This document shows positions 44,514 through 54,600 of a DNA stretch of 64,000 bases, in pieces. The stretch comes from Aequorivita capsosiphonis DSM 23843 (GTDB lineage Bacteria > Bacteroidota > Bacteroidia > Flavobacteriales > Flavobacteriaceae): assembly GCF_000429125.1 (NCBI RefSeq), contig NZ_AUBG01000012.1, forward strand, positions 62,001 to 126,000, given 5' to 3'. The position numbers were made by a program, and so were the translations under genes. The notes under the pieces were generated by a model that saw only the letters and a list, made by a program, of their open reading frames with translations, ran no database searches and was not told the origin of the DNA. The stretch's first letter is position 1. Every line of letters starts with the position of its first letter.

Positions 44514-44932
44514 AATAAAAAATTGGTTTAAACATAAAGTCATCTATTGAGCTCCGCCAAGTAATAAAAGTGTTTAACACCACATCTGCTTTTTTTGAGG
44601 AAATACGCATCAGCTTTAACTGTTTGGTAAATCATCCTTTGTATTTACTTATCTCACGATGCACGATTTCTAGTGTAATTTCTCTGTCTACCGTACTCAT
44701 TTTATTGTTCTAATTACTCTTCCATTATTTTCAAACTTAATATTTACGGATCCTATTAGGCTGTGATAGGTAATGATGTTACAGAATCCATTTGGGTCAT
44801 TCAATAAATCTATTCTTAAGATTATTTGTTTTTAAAATATTACACAAGCATAATTTGATGAATTTTAATTTTGTTAAAGCAAATTTTCTATATTTACAAT
44901 GAAGACAAACTTTAATTTTTATTAAACTGAAT
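44514..44932. other. Intergenic region before the BREX operon
   Basis: This 419-base gap separates the transfer operon from the BREX operon. It is AT-rich and has no convincing gene. A candidate promoter is TTTG at 44870 with TATATTTA at 44889-44896 (one base from the TAnnTTTG consensus), 37 bases before the regulator start. The 15-base spacing is shorter than usual, so the promoter is only tentative. Confidence 0.4.
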
Positions 44933-45112
44933 ATGCTTAAAGAACTTCTCGAATCAAAAGGAGTAAAACAAAAATGGCTCGCCAATAAAATTGGTGTAAG
45001 CCAAGTTTCTGTAAGTAATTGGGTAAAAGGTAAGAGTGAGCCTAGCCTAAAAAATTATCAGAAAATCAGTGAATTACTTGATATACCTTTAAAAGAGCTA
45101 ACGCATCAATGA
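44933..45112 (+). CDS. Small XRE-family regulator at the head of the BREX operon
   Basis: This 59-residue protein is a single helix-turn-helix (LKELLESKGVKQKWLANKIG ... QVSVSNWVKGKSEPSLKNYQ) of the XRE/Cro-CI type, with no ligand-binding part. Its TGA overlaps the ATG of brxA in the sequence ATGA, so it is translated with the BREX genes and probably autoregulates them. Known BREX regulators (BrxR-type WYL proteins) are larger and unrelated to this one. It could equally be a leftover of another operon. Confidence 0.8.
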   Translation: MLKELLESKGVKQKWLANKIGVSQVSVSNWVKGKSEPSLKNYQKISELLDIPLKELTHQ

Positions 45113-45711
45113 TTGCAGAAAAGACATATAATTTTTCATTTACTGCGGCTTCTCTACGCACGAGAGAATTTGTGCTTGTAGCCAAGCATCTATTTGAAAA
45201 TCCGGTTGAAGATATTGAAAGCATCCTAGGTAACGGCAAAAGAGCTACTGGTAGACGTTATTTTAAAGAGATGTGTAAATGGATTGACACCTTAACCAAG
45301 AGTCAGGTAAAAGCGTTATTAGAGGGCAGCTATAAGGTTCAGAATGAAATAACATTTATTGCCGCTTGTAAACATTTCCATTTCATTCGTGATTTTATTC
45401 TTGAGGTTGTTCGTGAAAAATACCTCGTATACGATTACGAAATCACAGATGGTGATTACATCTCTTTCTTTCGTCGCAAAGCAGAATACCATTCAGAAAT
45501 GAATAAACTAACCGAAGTTACACAAAAGAAAGTAAAGCAAGTTACCTTCAAAATATTAGAACAAGCAGGACTGATAAACAATGTAAGATCAAAAATGATA
45601 CAACCACAAATTATAGAATCTGAAACACGAAAAGCCATACTTGCAGACAACGCGGAGTTATTCAAAATTTTCTTATTGAGTGATTTTGATATTGAAAATT
45701 TAAAAGCTTAA
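45109..45711 (+). CDS. brxA: BREX protein BrxA (DUF1819)
   Basis: This 200-residue protein has the BrxA/DUF1819 pattern, including YNFSFTAASLRTREFVLVAKHLF near the N-terminus, the GNGKRATGRRYFKEMC segment and KYLVYDYEITDGDYISFFRRKAEYH in the middle. BrxA is a small helical protein reported to bind DNA and is the first gene of type 1 BREX operons. BrxB follows by two bases. Order and family motifs make the call secure. Confidence 0.93.
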   Translation: MIAEKTYNFSFTAASLRTREFVLVAKHLFENPVEDIESILGNGKRATGRRYFKEMCKWIDTLTKSQVKALLEGSYKVQNEITFIAACKHFHFIRDFILEVVREKYLVYDYEITDGDYISFFRRKAEYHSEMNKLTEVTQKKVKQVTFKILEQAGLINNVRSKMIQPQIIESETRKAILADNAELFKIFLLSDFDIENLKA

Positions 45712-45713
45712 GT

Positions 45714-46298
45714 ATGGGGAATCTTACACATAAATTTGAACATTTGTTCAATGTCATTTCTTCATCAAATTTTCTGAACAAGGAATCTTTAGGGGGAGAA
45801 ATTCCCTTTTTCATTTCCTCTTACAAAGCTGAAGAAGAAATTGCTTGTAGAGAAGAAATACGTTTACTGAAAAAGAAGTTAGAAAATAAAGGAGTGCCCA
45901 TTTTAGAGTTAAACCTTTACCATCTTGCTTGCGAGATTTTAGAATCTAAAGGTGGAATGGAACGAATGTTTAAAGTTGAAAAAGCAAAATCTAAAGACAA
46001 GTTTTTAAGCGCATTACAATCTTCTCTTAATATGCATCAAGTACTGATGCCACTAATAAAACAAAAAATAGAATCTAATAATGCAAAGGTGTATTTCTTA
46101 ACAGGAATAGGTCTCGTATTTCCGTTTATACGGTCTCATAACGTACTTAACAATCTTCAAAATATCGCAAAAGAAGCACCCACAGTTGCTTTCTTTCCTG
46201 GAGATTATAACGGCCATACATTAAACCTTTTTGGTCTATTAAAAGATGATAATTACTACCGTGCATTTAATATGGATAAAATAGAAGCTAAACTATGA
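45714..46298 (+). CDS. brxB: BREX protein BrxB (DUF1788)
   Basis: This 194-residue protein shows the DUF1788 pattern (FLNKESLGGEIPFFISSY, LYHLACEILESKGGMERMFKVE, KVYFLTGIGLVFPFIRSHNVLNNL and TVAFFPGDYNGHTLNLFGLL). BrxB is an essential BREX component of unknown mechanism. The gene overlaps brxC by four bases. Confidence 0.93.
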   Translation: MGNLTHKFEHLFNVISSSNFLNKESLGGEIPFFISSYKAEEEIACREEIRLLKKKLENKGVPILELNLYHLACEILESKGGMERMFKVEKAKSKDKFLSALQSSLNMHQVLMPLIKQKIESNNAKVYFLTGIGLVFPFIRSHNVLNNLQNIAKEAPTVAFFPGDYNGHTLNLFGLLKDDNYYRAFNMDKIEAKL

Positions 46299-49200
46299 TA
46301 AAACAATATTTTGAAAAACCTATAGACCGTCCTATTGAAACAGTTATTAAGGCAGATGACCGTGATAACATTTCTACAGAAGTCACTGAATATGTCATTA
46401 CTAATGAAATAGGAAAGAAAATTAGAGACTTCTTTCAAGCCTATAACGATTATGCTGGTGCAAATGGTGTTTGGATCTCTGGTTTCTTCGGAAGTGGTAA
46501 ATCCCACTTATTGAAAATCTTGTCTTACGTATTAGAAAACAAAGAACACGATGGCTGGAAATCTGGAGAGTTGTTTGCAGAAAAAGTAGACAACGACGAG
46601 ATGCTCAAAGGTGATATCTTAAACGCCACACGTATTCCATCCGAGTCTATACTATTCAATATTGATCAACAAGCACAGATTACCAGTAAGGAAGATCCTA
46701 ATGCGATTCTATCTGTATTCTACAAAGTGTTTTATGATCATCTGGGATATTACGGCTTTCAACCTCACGTAGCAGAGTTTGAAATGTGGTTGGATGGAAA
46801 AGGAAAATATGAAGCTTTTAAAACTGAATATAAAAAGGTAAATGATACATCTTGGGAAGTAGATCGTTTAGAATATTTCGTTTTGGAAGTAAAAGATATT
46901 TTAGCGACTGTATTTAATGAGAGCCCTGAAAAATATGAAAATATTCTTGACGAATTAGAAGATAAAAACAAACAGTCCATTGAAGACTTTTGCAATCGCG
47001 TAAAAACTTATATTGATTCAAAACCTAAAGGTTTTAGGTTAAATTTCTTTGTAGACGAAGTAGGTCAGTACATAAGTGACAACACCAAGTTAATGCTGAA
47101 CCTGCAAACCATTGCTGAAACATTAGCAACCAAAACAAAAGGTGATTCTTGGCTTTTAGTTACCTCTCAAGAGGATATGGAAACCGTGGTAGGCGATATG
47201 AACAAGAGCCAACAAAATGACTTTTCCCGTATTCAGGCACGATTCAAAATAAAAATACCGCTTACTTCTGCCAACGTGGATGAAGTAATTGAAAAGCGCT
47301 TGCTCGATAAAAATGATAAGGCACAAGAAGAGTTAGCCAATGCGCATAAAAAGAATGGCCCTCACTTAGAATCCCTATTGTCATTTTCTGAGGCTGGAGT
47401 TCAGTTTAGAGGCTATAAGGACAATAATGATTACGCAAATAAATTTCCCTTTGTCCCATATCAATTCGATTTATTTCAGCAGTGTAGAATTGCATTATCA
47501 AATCATAACGCCTTTCAAGGAAAACACGCTTCCGTGGGAGAACGTTCTATGCTGGGTGTATTTCAACAGGTAATTAAAGCCATTCAAGAACGCGATAAAA
47601 ATGCGCTGGTAAGTTTCGATTTAATGTTTGAAGGTATTCGTAATGAATTACGTGGGGAAATCCAGCAATCTATCATTCTTGCCGAAAAACAACTGGACGA
47701 CCGCTTTGCAGTAAAGGTTCTTAAAGCATTGTTTCTGGTAAAGTATTTTGGAAATTTTAAAACAACAAAACGTAATATTTCGGTATTGCTCATAGACGAT
47801 ATTAACGTTAACCTTAAAGATCACGAAGCAAAGATTGATACGGCATTGACTATTCTTGAAAATCAAAGTTATGTGCAACGCAACGGCGATATTTTTGAGT
47901 TTTTAACCGATGATGAAAAGGATGTAGAAGAAGAAATAAAAAACACGGATATTGATGAGCAAGCAATTACTCAGTTGCTCAAAGAAATCCTTTTTGATGA
48001 AATCATAAGAGATAACAAAATAAAATATCTAGAGAACAAACAGGATTATGATTTTACTAGTAAAATAGACGGTAGTTTCTTCGGTCGTGAGAAGGAATTG
48101 GAAATAGAGATTATTACCGATAATTATCAAGATTATGATAATGAAGCCTTCATACAATCCCAAACTATGGGAAGTACCGGTATGAAGCTAGTTCTTGCTT
48201 CTAACGCGACTTTTATGCACGACGTAAGAATGTTTATCAAAACAGCCAAATATGAAATGCAAAATAGAGGCTCTGGAACAAGACCTCAAGTAGCTCGTAT
48301 CCTTCAAGAAAAGTCGATGCAAAATGTAATCCGCAAGAAGAATTTGATTCTTATGGCCAACAAAGCATTAGCAGAGTCACAAGTATTCCTAAACGGAAGT
48401 AAATTGGAGATGACAAATTCCAGTGACGGAAAGACTCGCGTTATCAATGCATTTCAAAAACTGGTTGCTATAGTGTATCCTAATCTGCGTATGCTGAAGT
48501 CTGTTTCTTTTTCTGAAGATACCATTAAGAATACCATTCGCACAGCACCAGATGCGCTGTTCACAAATGATGACACTACTATTTCTGAGGCGGAAGGAGA
48601 AATTTTAAGTGAGATTTTAAAGCGAAAAAATCGGAGCGATCGTACAACGCTCAATGATATTAAAAATGTATTTATTAAAAAACCGTATGGCTGGTATCCA
48701 AATGCTATTTGGACTGTTACGGCAAAGCTCTATAAAAGAGGAAAAATTGAAGCAAAACAGGATTCTAACCTTTTAGAGAACGAAGCATTTTTAAACGCAC
48801 TCCTAAATAGTTCCCATCACGGTAACACCATTCTAGATCCGCAAGCTACTTTTGATGCAACCGCTGTTAAAAAATTGAAAGACGCATACAAGGATGCCTT
48901 CGATGAAAGTTGCTCCTTGCGTGAGGCAAAAGATGTTGCTTCAGCCTTTAAGGAAAGACTTATACAAATGCGTATCGATGTAGATCAACTACTGGCTCGT
49001 AAACAGTCGTATCCATTTCTTAAAAGTCTGGAACCATTTTCAGAAAAATTAGACCGCTGGTCAAAGAAGGAGTATAGCTATTTCATCACAAAGCTTTCTG
49101 AGTTTGAAGATGAATTATTAGACACTAAAGAAGACATACTCTCCCCCATTCAACGTTTTATGAATGGAGAACAACGTAATATTTATGACGATGTTAAAGC

Positions 49201-49777
49201 ACTGTTAGAGGGCAATACCGCAAACTTCGATTACATTCAAAGTGATGAGCTGGACACACTCAAAACGCTAATAGAAAGCGACACACCTTACAAAGGAAGC
49301 GGTGTGCAGCTGGCAAAAGCTGCAAAAGACGAATTGTCTAAAAAAGTACTTGAACTTATCAAAGAGGAAAAGACTGGTTTTATAGCTGCGGCAGAAGAAT
49401 ATATAGATGACATAAGTAATCGCCCTGCGTTTAAAACACTCGATACAGATCAGCAATTGAATGTCGTAAAAGTTTTAAGCGATAAGAAAAACGCCATATC
49501 AAATGAGCGCTTTATTGCAAACATCAGGCAATCTAAACAGCAATTATCTCAAATCCATACAGATGCCTTAAACCTTATGGCCAATATGGCTGCACCAAAA
49601 AAAGAAGCAGGTAAAGCGGCAGAACCCATAGCAAAGTATATAAGACGCTCACAAATTCACGTCGATTATGAAAAGAATGAATTAGTGTCTGAAGATGATG
49701 TAAACGAATATGTCGAAGCACTTCGAGAAGCTTTTTTAAAGCGTATAAATGAAAACATTAAGATCAACTTAAAGTAG
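46295..49777 (+). CDS. brxC: BREX ATPase BrxC
   Basis: This 1,160-residue protein carries the P-loop GFFGSGKS at residues 63-70 after the conserved start MIKQYFEKPIDRPIETVIKADD, a Walker B-like RLNFFVDEVGQYISDN around residue 250 and the BrxC core through the C-terminus. It is a large AAA-type ATPase required for phage restriction and host methylation in BREX. Length fits the family (about 1,100-1,200). The next gene starts on the base after its stop, so the operon is tightly coupled. Confidence 0.95.
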   Translation: MIKQYFEKPIDRPIETVIKADDRDNISTEVTEYVITNEIGKKIRDFFQAYNDYAGANGVWISGFFGSGKSHLLKILSYVLENKEHDGWKSGELFAEKVDNDEMLKGDILNATRIPSESILFNIDQQAQITSKEDPNAILSVFYKVFYDHLGYYGFQPHVAEFEMWLDGKGKYEAFKTEYKKVNDTSWEVDRLEYFVLEVKDILATVFNESPEKYENILDELEDKNKQSIEDFCNRVKTYIDSKPKGFRLNFFVDEVGQYISDNTKLMLNLQTIAETLATKTKGDSWLLVTSQEDMETVVGDMNKSQQNDFSRIQARFKIKIPLTSANVDEVIEKRLLDKNDKAQEELANAHKKNGPHLESLLSFSEAGVQFRGYKDNNDYANKFPFVPYQFDLFQQCRIALSNHNAFQGKHASVGERSMLGVFQQVIKAIQERDKNALVSFDLMFEGIRNELRGEIQQSIILAEKQLDDRFAVKVLKALFLVKYFGNFKTTKRNISVLLIDDINVNLKDHEAKIDTALTILENQSYVQRNGDIFEFLTDDEKDVEEEIKNTDIDEQAITQLLKEILFDEIIRDNKIKYLENKQDYDFTSKIDGSFFGREKELEIEIITDNYQDYDNEAFIQSQTMGSTGMKLVLASNATFMHDVRMFIKTAKYEMQNRGSGTRPQVARILQEKSMQNVIRKKNLILMANKALAESQVFLNGSKLEMTNSSDGKTRVINAFQKLVAIVYPNLRMLKSVSFSEDTIKNTIRTAPDALFTNDDTTISEAEGEILSEILKRKNRSDRTTLNDIKNVFIKKPYGWYPNAIWTVTAKLYKRGKIEAKQDSNLLENEAFLNALLNSSHHGNTILDPQATFDATAVKKLKDAYKDAFDESCSLREAKDVASAFKERLIQMRIDVDQLLARKQSYPFLKSLEPFSEKLDRWSKKEYSYFITKLSEFEDELLDTKEDILSPIQRFMNGEQRNIYDDVKALLEGNTANFDYIQSDELDTLKTLIESDTPYKGSGVQLAKAAKDELSKKVLELIKEEKTGFIAAAEEYIDDISNRPAFKTLDTDQQLNVVKVLSDKKNAISNERFIANIRQSKQQLSQIHTDALNLMANMAAPKKEAGKAAEPIAKYIRRSQIHVDYEKNELVSEDDVNEYVEALREAFLKRINENIKINLK

Positions 49778-51382
49778 ATGACCAAAAAGGAACTCATAGC
49801 AAAGCTAAACGATCTGGAATGGGAAGATTTTGAGGTAAAGGAAGCTAAAGCGTCTGTACCAAAATCTTGTTGGGAAACTGTGAGTGCTTTTTCTAACACC
49901 TCTGGTGGTTGGCTTGTTTTTGGGATTAAAGAAATCGGTAATAGCTATGAAATTCAAGGCGTCACCAATGCCGAAAAGATAGAACAGGACTTTTTAAATA
50001 CCCTTCGAGGTGAGAAGTTTAATGTGTTTGTAGATACAAAACAACAGCGTTATGTTATTGATGGCAAAACAGTTCTGGCATTCTACATTCCTGTTTCGGC
50101 CCAAAAACCTGTGTATTACAATACGCAGGCCAATACGTTTATTCGCAGATCAAGTAGTGATCAAAAAGCGCGTAAAAATGAAATAGATGCCTTTTATAGA
50201 GACCAAAGCTTTGGCACGAAAACATCTGAACTGGCACCCAATACGTCTAAAGATGATATTGACGTTACATCGCTCAAGCAATATCGCGATTATATGGCGC
50301 GCTTTAATCCAGACGTGAGCTACAACCGTTTTGATGAAGATGTTTTCCTTTCAAAACTGCGTGTTCTGGATGATGGGCAACTCACCTACTCGGGACTTTT
50401 GTTTTTAGGAAAGCGAGATACTATAGAAAAGCATTTTCCAGATTTTAGAATTGATCTCTTAGAAATAGAAGGTAAATCCATTTCCGAAGCAAGCTCAAAT
50501 TATAGTTTCCGCTTAGGGGAATTTGAAAACCTTTGGGATTATTATTTTGAATGTTTTAAACGCTTAAAACCAGAGGTTGATGTTGAATTTCAATTAACAG
50601 ATCAAGGTTTTGGCCAAGAACTCTCTCCCGGTTTAAAAGCCATACGTGAAGCATTGGTGAATATGCTAATGCACGCCGATTACTTTGCGCCTGCGCACTC
50701 ACGCATACGCATCTTTACAAACCATATTGAGTTTTATAACCCGGGCGGATTGCCGAAACCAATTGAAGAGTTAAAAGCAAAAGATTTATCCTTACCACGC
50801 AATCCACTCATCACAAAATTATTTAGAATGGTACGTCTTGCAGAAAACGCTGGTTATGGTTTTGACCGCATAGAAGCAAACTGGAAAACATATAACAATA
50901 CAGCGCCCGAATACGACATTAGTTTTGATGCGACTATTTTAAAATTATATACGCATCAACAAGAGGAAACTGTGAAAACTTCGGAAACCGAGCTCAAAGA
51001 TTTCACAGCGGCTTTAGAGAGACTTCAAAACGAATTAAATGAAGAGCCTGCTGACTTAGAGGTTGTTATGACTATTCTATCTGATAACTATGAAGGTTTT
51101 AAGCAATTTATTTCTGAACAGTTTGGGAACAGTTCGGGAACAGTTCGGGAACTCTTCGGGAACACTTCGGAAACACTTCGGAAACACTTCGGAGACAACA
51201 CAGTGATTTTACTATTACTTATCATTTTTGATAAAAAAATTACCGCAAAAGAAGCAGCAAAAACAATAGGCGTTAGTTCGAGAAGTATAAAAGATTATTT
51301 TACAAAACTGAAAGATGCAGGTGTGATAGAACGTCAAGGAAGCCCAACTTTTGGAGGTCATTGGATCATAAAAATTACTTAG
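49778..51382 (+). CDS. AlbA_2/HATPase-type DNA-binding protein with 11-bp repeat tract
   Basis: This 534-residue protein has an N-terminal AlbA_2 (Schlafen-like) domain (about 10-135, WEDFEVKEAKASVPKSCWET and NTSGGWLVFGI). A HATPase_c_4 domain lies at about 260-385 (EALVNMLMHADYFAPAHSRIRI and AENAGYGFDRI), and a C-terminal winged helix at about 475-534. A repeat-rich segment at about 448-475 (FGNSSGTVRELFGNTSETL) is encoded by seven 11-bp repeats. It is placed between brxC and pglX and begins directly after brxC. Its role in BREX is not established. The repeat makes length or frame changes possible. Confidence 0.85.
   Translation: MTKKELIAKLNDLEWEDFEVKEAKASVPKSCWETVSAFSNTSGGWLVFGIKEIGNSYEIQGVTNAEKIEQDFLNTLRGEKFNVFVDTKQQRYVIDGKTVLAFYIPVSAQKPVYYNTQANTFIRRSSSDQKARKNEIDAFYRDQSFGTKTSELAPNTSKDDIDVTSLKQYRDYMARFNPDVSYNRFDEDVFLSKLRVLDDGQLTYSGLLFLGKRDTIEKHFPDFRIDLLEIEGKSISEASSNYSFRLGEFENLWDYYFECFKRLKPEVDVEFQLTDQGFGQELSPGLKAIREALVNMLMHADYFAPAHSRIRIFTNHIEFYNPGGLPKPIEELKAKDLSLPRNPLITKLFRMVRLAENAGYGFDRIEANWKTYNNTAPEYDISFDATILKLYTHQQEETVKTSETELKDFTAALERLQNELNEEPADLEVVMTILSDNYEGFKQFISEQFGNSSGTVRELFGNTSETLRKHFGDNTVILLLLIIFDKKITAKEAAKTIGVSSRSIKDYFTKLKDAGVIERQGSPTFGGHWIIKIT
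51121..51197 (+). repeat. Seven tandem 11-bp repeats inside the AlbA_2 gene
   Basis: Units such as GTTCGGGAACA, CTTCGGGAACA and CTTCGGAAACA occur seven times head to tail with few changes. Since 11 is not a multiple of 3, gain or loss of one unit shifts the reading frame. Three units restore it (11 residues), which explains the 11-residue protein period FGNSSGTVREL / FGNTSETLRKH. The tract ends about 60 codons before the stop, just before the winged helix. Confidence 0.9.
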
Positions 51383-51484
51383 TATTAAATCTAAAGCACC
51401 CAGATGTTTATGGAATGTCTGAATTAGCATTATCAGCAATTTAAATAACTTGACATACATTCTTAAGTAAGGATTTATGTAATA
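51383..51484. other. Short spacer before the 12-bp repeat array
   Basis: AT-rich spacer without a recognised gene, ending in an in-frame TAG (51483) just before the repeat frame opens. A promoter for pglX could lie here, but none is clear. Confidence 0.4.
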
Positions 51485-51652
51485 GTTAGTTAAGGAGTTG
51501 GCGAAGAAGTTGGCGAAGGAGTTAGTGAAGGAGTTAGTGAAGGAGTTGGTGAAGGAGTTGGTGAAGGAGTTGGTGAAGGAGTTAGTGAAGGAGTTAGTGA
51601 AGGAGTTAGTGAAGGAGTTAGTGAAGGAGTTAGTGAAAGAGTTAATGAAGCC
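51485..51652 (+). repeat. Fourteen tandem 12-bp repeats before pglX
   Basis: Units GTTAGTGAAGGA and GTTGGTGAAGGA are repeated 14 times with few changes, in a run of 168 bases. The unit is a multiple of three and reads as (KELV)n in one frame. Copy number is expected to vary by slippage, which would change the spacing before pglX in steps of 12 bases, or the length of an encoded peptide. The array has no spacers and is not a CRISPR. Confidence 0.92.
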
Positions 51653-51695
51653 TAAGTACAAAATAAAAATAACATATAGAATACCAGTTAAATGA
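51498..51695 (+). CDS. Possible (KELV)n repeat peptide overlapping the pglX start
   Basis: A frame starting at TTG (51498) encodes 65 residues, mostly LVKE/KELV repeats that would form a charged amphipathic helix, ending in KPKYKIKITYRIPVK. Its stop TGA overlaps the pglX start in ATGA, a common translational-coupling arrangement. There is no ATG start, because a TAG at 51483 closes the frame upstream. It may be only a translated repeat. I list it for its position, not for homology. Confidence 0.3.
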   Translation: MAKKLAKELVKELVKELVKELVKELVKELVKELVKELVKELVKELVKELMKPKYKIKITYRIPVK

Positions 51696-54600
51696 ACACC
51701 AACCAACTAAAACGCTTTGCGCAAGACGCCCGCGTAAAACTCATAGACCAGATAGGTGCAAAACTTGAAAAGGTTTTGACTACGGATAGTGTAGAATTAC
51801 GCGAAAAAGCTGGCCATTTAAAAAAGTTACAAGAAGCCATTAATAAAACGTCTAAAGCTGAAGTGATAGACACCGTCGCCTACACTTGGTTTAACCGCTT
51901 TGTAGCCTTACGGTTTATGGATGTGAATGCTTATGAACCTATAGGGGTTTCTGTAGTAAGTCCTATGGAAGGTGGAACGCTACCCGCCATATTACAAGAA
52001 GCCAAACAAGGTAATATCCCTGAAGAATTGCCGGTACAACACCAGCGGATTTATGATTTACTCGACGGAAAAATACCAAGTACCGATGCTCAAAATGAAG
52101 GGTATGCAGCGCTATTGGTTGGGGCGTGCAATCATTTAAGCAAAATACTTCCTTTTCTGTTTGAAAAGATTGATGATTATGCAGAGTTGTTGTTGCCGGA
52201 CGATTTAATTTCTAGTTTTTCTATCATAGAAGATATTAGAATTGGGATGAAGCCAGAAGATTGCGCAGAAGTGGAAATTATAGGTTGGCTCTATCAGTTC
52301 TACATTTCAGAAAAGAAGGATCAGGTATTTGCCAGTAAAAGCAAAGTAAAAAAAGAGGATATACCCGCAGCAACGCAATTATTTACACCGCGATGGATTG
52401 TAGAGTATATGGTTCAAAATACCGTGGGTAAATTGTGGATGCAAAACAACCCACAATCTAAGTTGCGCGACTATATGCCCTATTTTATAGAATCGCCCAG
52501 CGTTACGGCAGACGATTATCTCAAAATTGATAGCGTAGAAGATATCACACTACTGGACCAAGCTTGTGGTAGTGGCCATATACTCGTTTACGGTTTTGAA
52601 TTACTTTCTATAATTTATGAAGAAGAAGGCTATAACAAAAGTGATATCCCAACACACATTATAGAAAAAAACCTTTTCGGTTTTGAAATAGATACGCGTG
52701 CAGCTCAACTTGCAGGATTAGCATTAATGTTGAAAGCAAGACAATACTACCGTCGTGTGTTTACTAAGGATATTACCCCTAATATTCCCTGCTATCAAGA
52801 CTTACAGATTACTGAAGAAGATATAAAAGCAACTTTTAGTGCAGTAGATGAAGCACTAAGTGATGCCTTATTGCACGACCTGAAAACAATGCAACAAGCC
52901 ACTAATCTTGGGTCGCTTATAATACCGCATACCAATGCTAAAGACTTAGAAAAAGTAAGAATCTCTTTAGCAAATAAAGCGAATAATACTGACCTCTTTC
53001 ATAGACATAATCTTAGAGGTGTATTACAAGCTATTGTTCAATTAAGTGCGCTTTCGCGAAAATACCATTGCGTTGTAGACAATCCTCCATATATGGGTGA
53101 AAGTAAAATGAATCCAGTTTTAGGTAAATGGGTTAGATCAAACTACCCGAAAAGCAGAGCTGACTTAATGGTTTGTTTTATGGAAAGAGCTCAATTTCAG
53201 TTATTTGAAAATGGATTTGTAGGAATGATTAATCTTCCTTCGTGGATGTTTTTATCCTCATTTGCTGACTACCGAGTAGAAATGCTCAAAGAATATAATA
53301 TTGACAGTCTTCTACATTTAGGTAGAGGTGTTTTTGGTTCAGACTTTGGATCAGTTGCTTTTACTTTTAAAAAAAATAAGGATAATCATTTAAAAGGTGT
53401 TTATAGAAGATTATTTAAAGAGCACGTAAAAGTTCGTACTGTTGAGAAAATAAAATCCATATTTCTTGACTTTAATTATGGCTATTATTCAACTGATCAA
53501 AGTGGTTTTAACAAAATAGCTGGAAGTCCAATAGCATATTGGGCTAGCGAAAGAGTAAAAGAGATTTTTGCTAAAAGCAAAACTGTCATCGATGTTGGAG
53601 ATACTTTTCAGGGCATTATAACTGGTAGCAATGATTATTTTTTGAGATTTTGGCAAGAAGTTAAATTAGCGACAATAAAATTTGATGCAGAAAAAACTGA
53701 GGATGTAATAGTAAAAGAAACAAACTGGGTACCCTATAATAAAGGCGGTAAATTTAGAAAATGGTACGGTAATCAAGATTATATAGTCAATTGGTCTTCC
53801 AAGGGTGAAGATTTTACTAGAGGAAAAAAAGGATTTTCAAAATATTTTTTTAGAGAATATCTAACTTGGACTTACATCAGCGCTAGTACACTTGCTACAA
53901 GATATTTCCCAAAAGGATTTCTATGGGATGTATCAGGCTCTGGAGTTTTTCCTTATGAAAGAGAAGATATTTTCTATTTACAAAGTTTAATAAGTTCTAA
54001 CGTTGGACTAGCTTTATTAAAAATGATAAATCCAACAATAAATTTTCAAGTTGAAAATATTGCTGTAGTTCCTGTTATTTATCCAAAAAACTTAGATGAA
54101 AAGAAAAAAATAGTAAAGCTAGTAAATGAAAACATTTCATTATCTAAGAAAGAGTGGGATTCAAGAGAAGATTCTTGGTTGTTTTCTCAAAACGAACTCC
54201 TTAGGATTAATGGCCAAGATATCGAGGAAGCTTATGACAGTTATTGCAAATATTGGCACAATAAATTTTTTCTATTGCATAGAAACGAGGAAGAAATTAA
54301 CCGTCAGTTCATAGAAATTTATGAATTAAAAGACGAACTATCACCTCAAGTACCGTTAGATGATATAACAATTATAAGAGAAGAATCAAGTATTACAGAT
54401 GGGCAATTAGTCTTTCGCGAAAGCGAAATTATGGCGCAGTTTATTAGCTATGCAGTAGGCTGTATGTTTGGGCGTTATAGCTTAGATAAACCCGGTTTAA
54501 TTTTGGCGAATCAAGGAGAGACACTCGAGGATTACCTTGAGAACTTACAAAAATCAAATTCCAAATTCCAAACGCTGGATGACCTTACCTATATTCCTGA

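Noticed and set aside
44632..44700. Short minus-strand frame (22 residues, MSTVDREITLEIVH...)
   Set aside because: Too short, no recognised family and no second half in other frames; could be a gene remnant but there is no way to show it.
51485..51652. Possible CRISPR array
   Set aside because: The 12-bp units are contiguous with no spacers, and no cas genes are near.
51215..51706. Minus-strand open frame encoding SFTN repeats, up to 163 residues
   Set aside because: It is the antisense of the (KELV)n repeat array and of the AlbA_2 C-terminus. Repeats keep several frames open, and no homology or start signal supports it.
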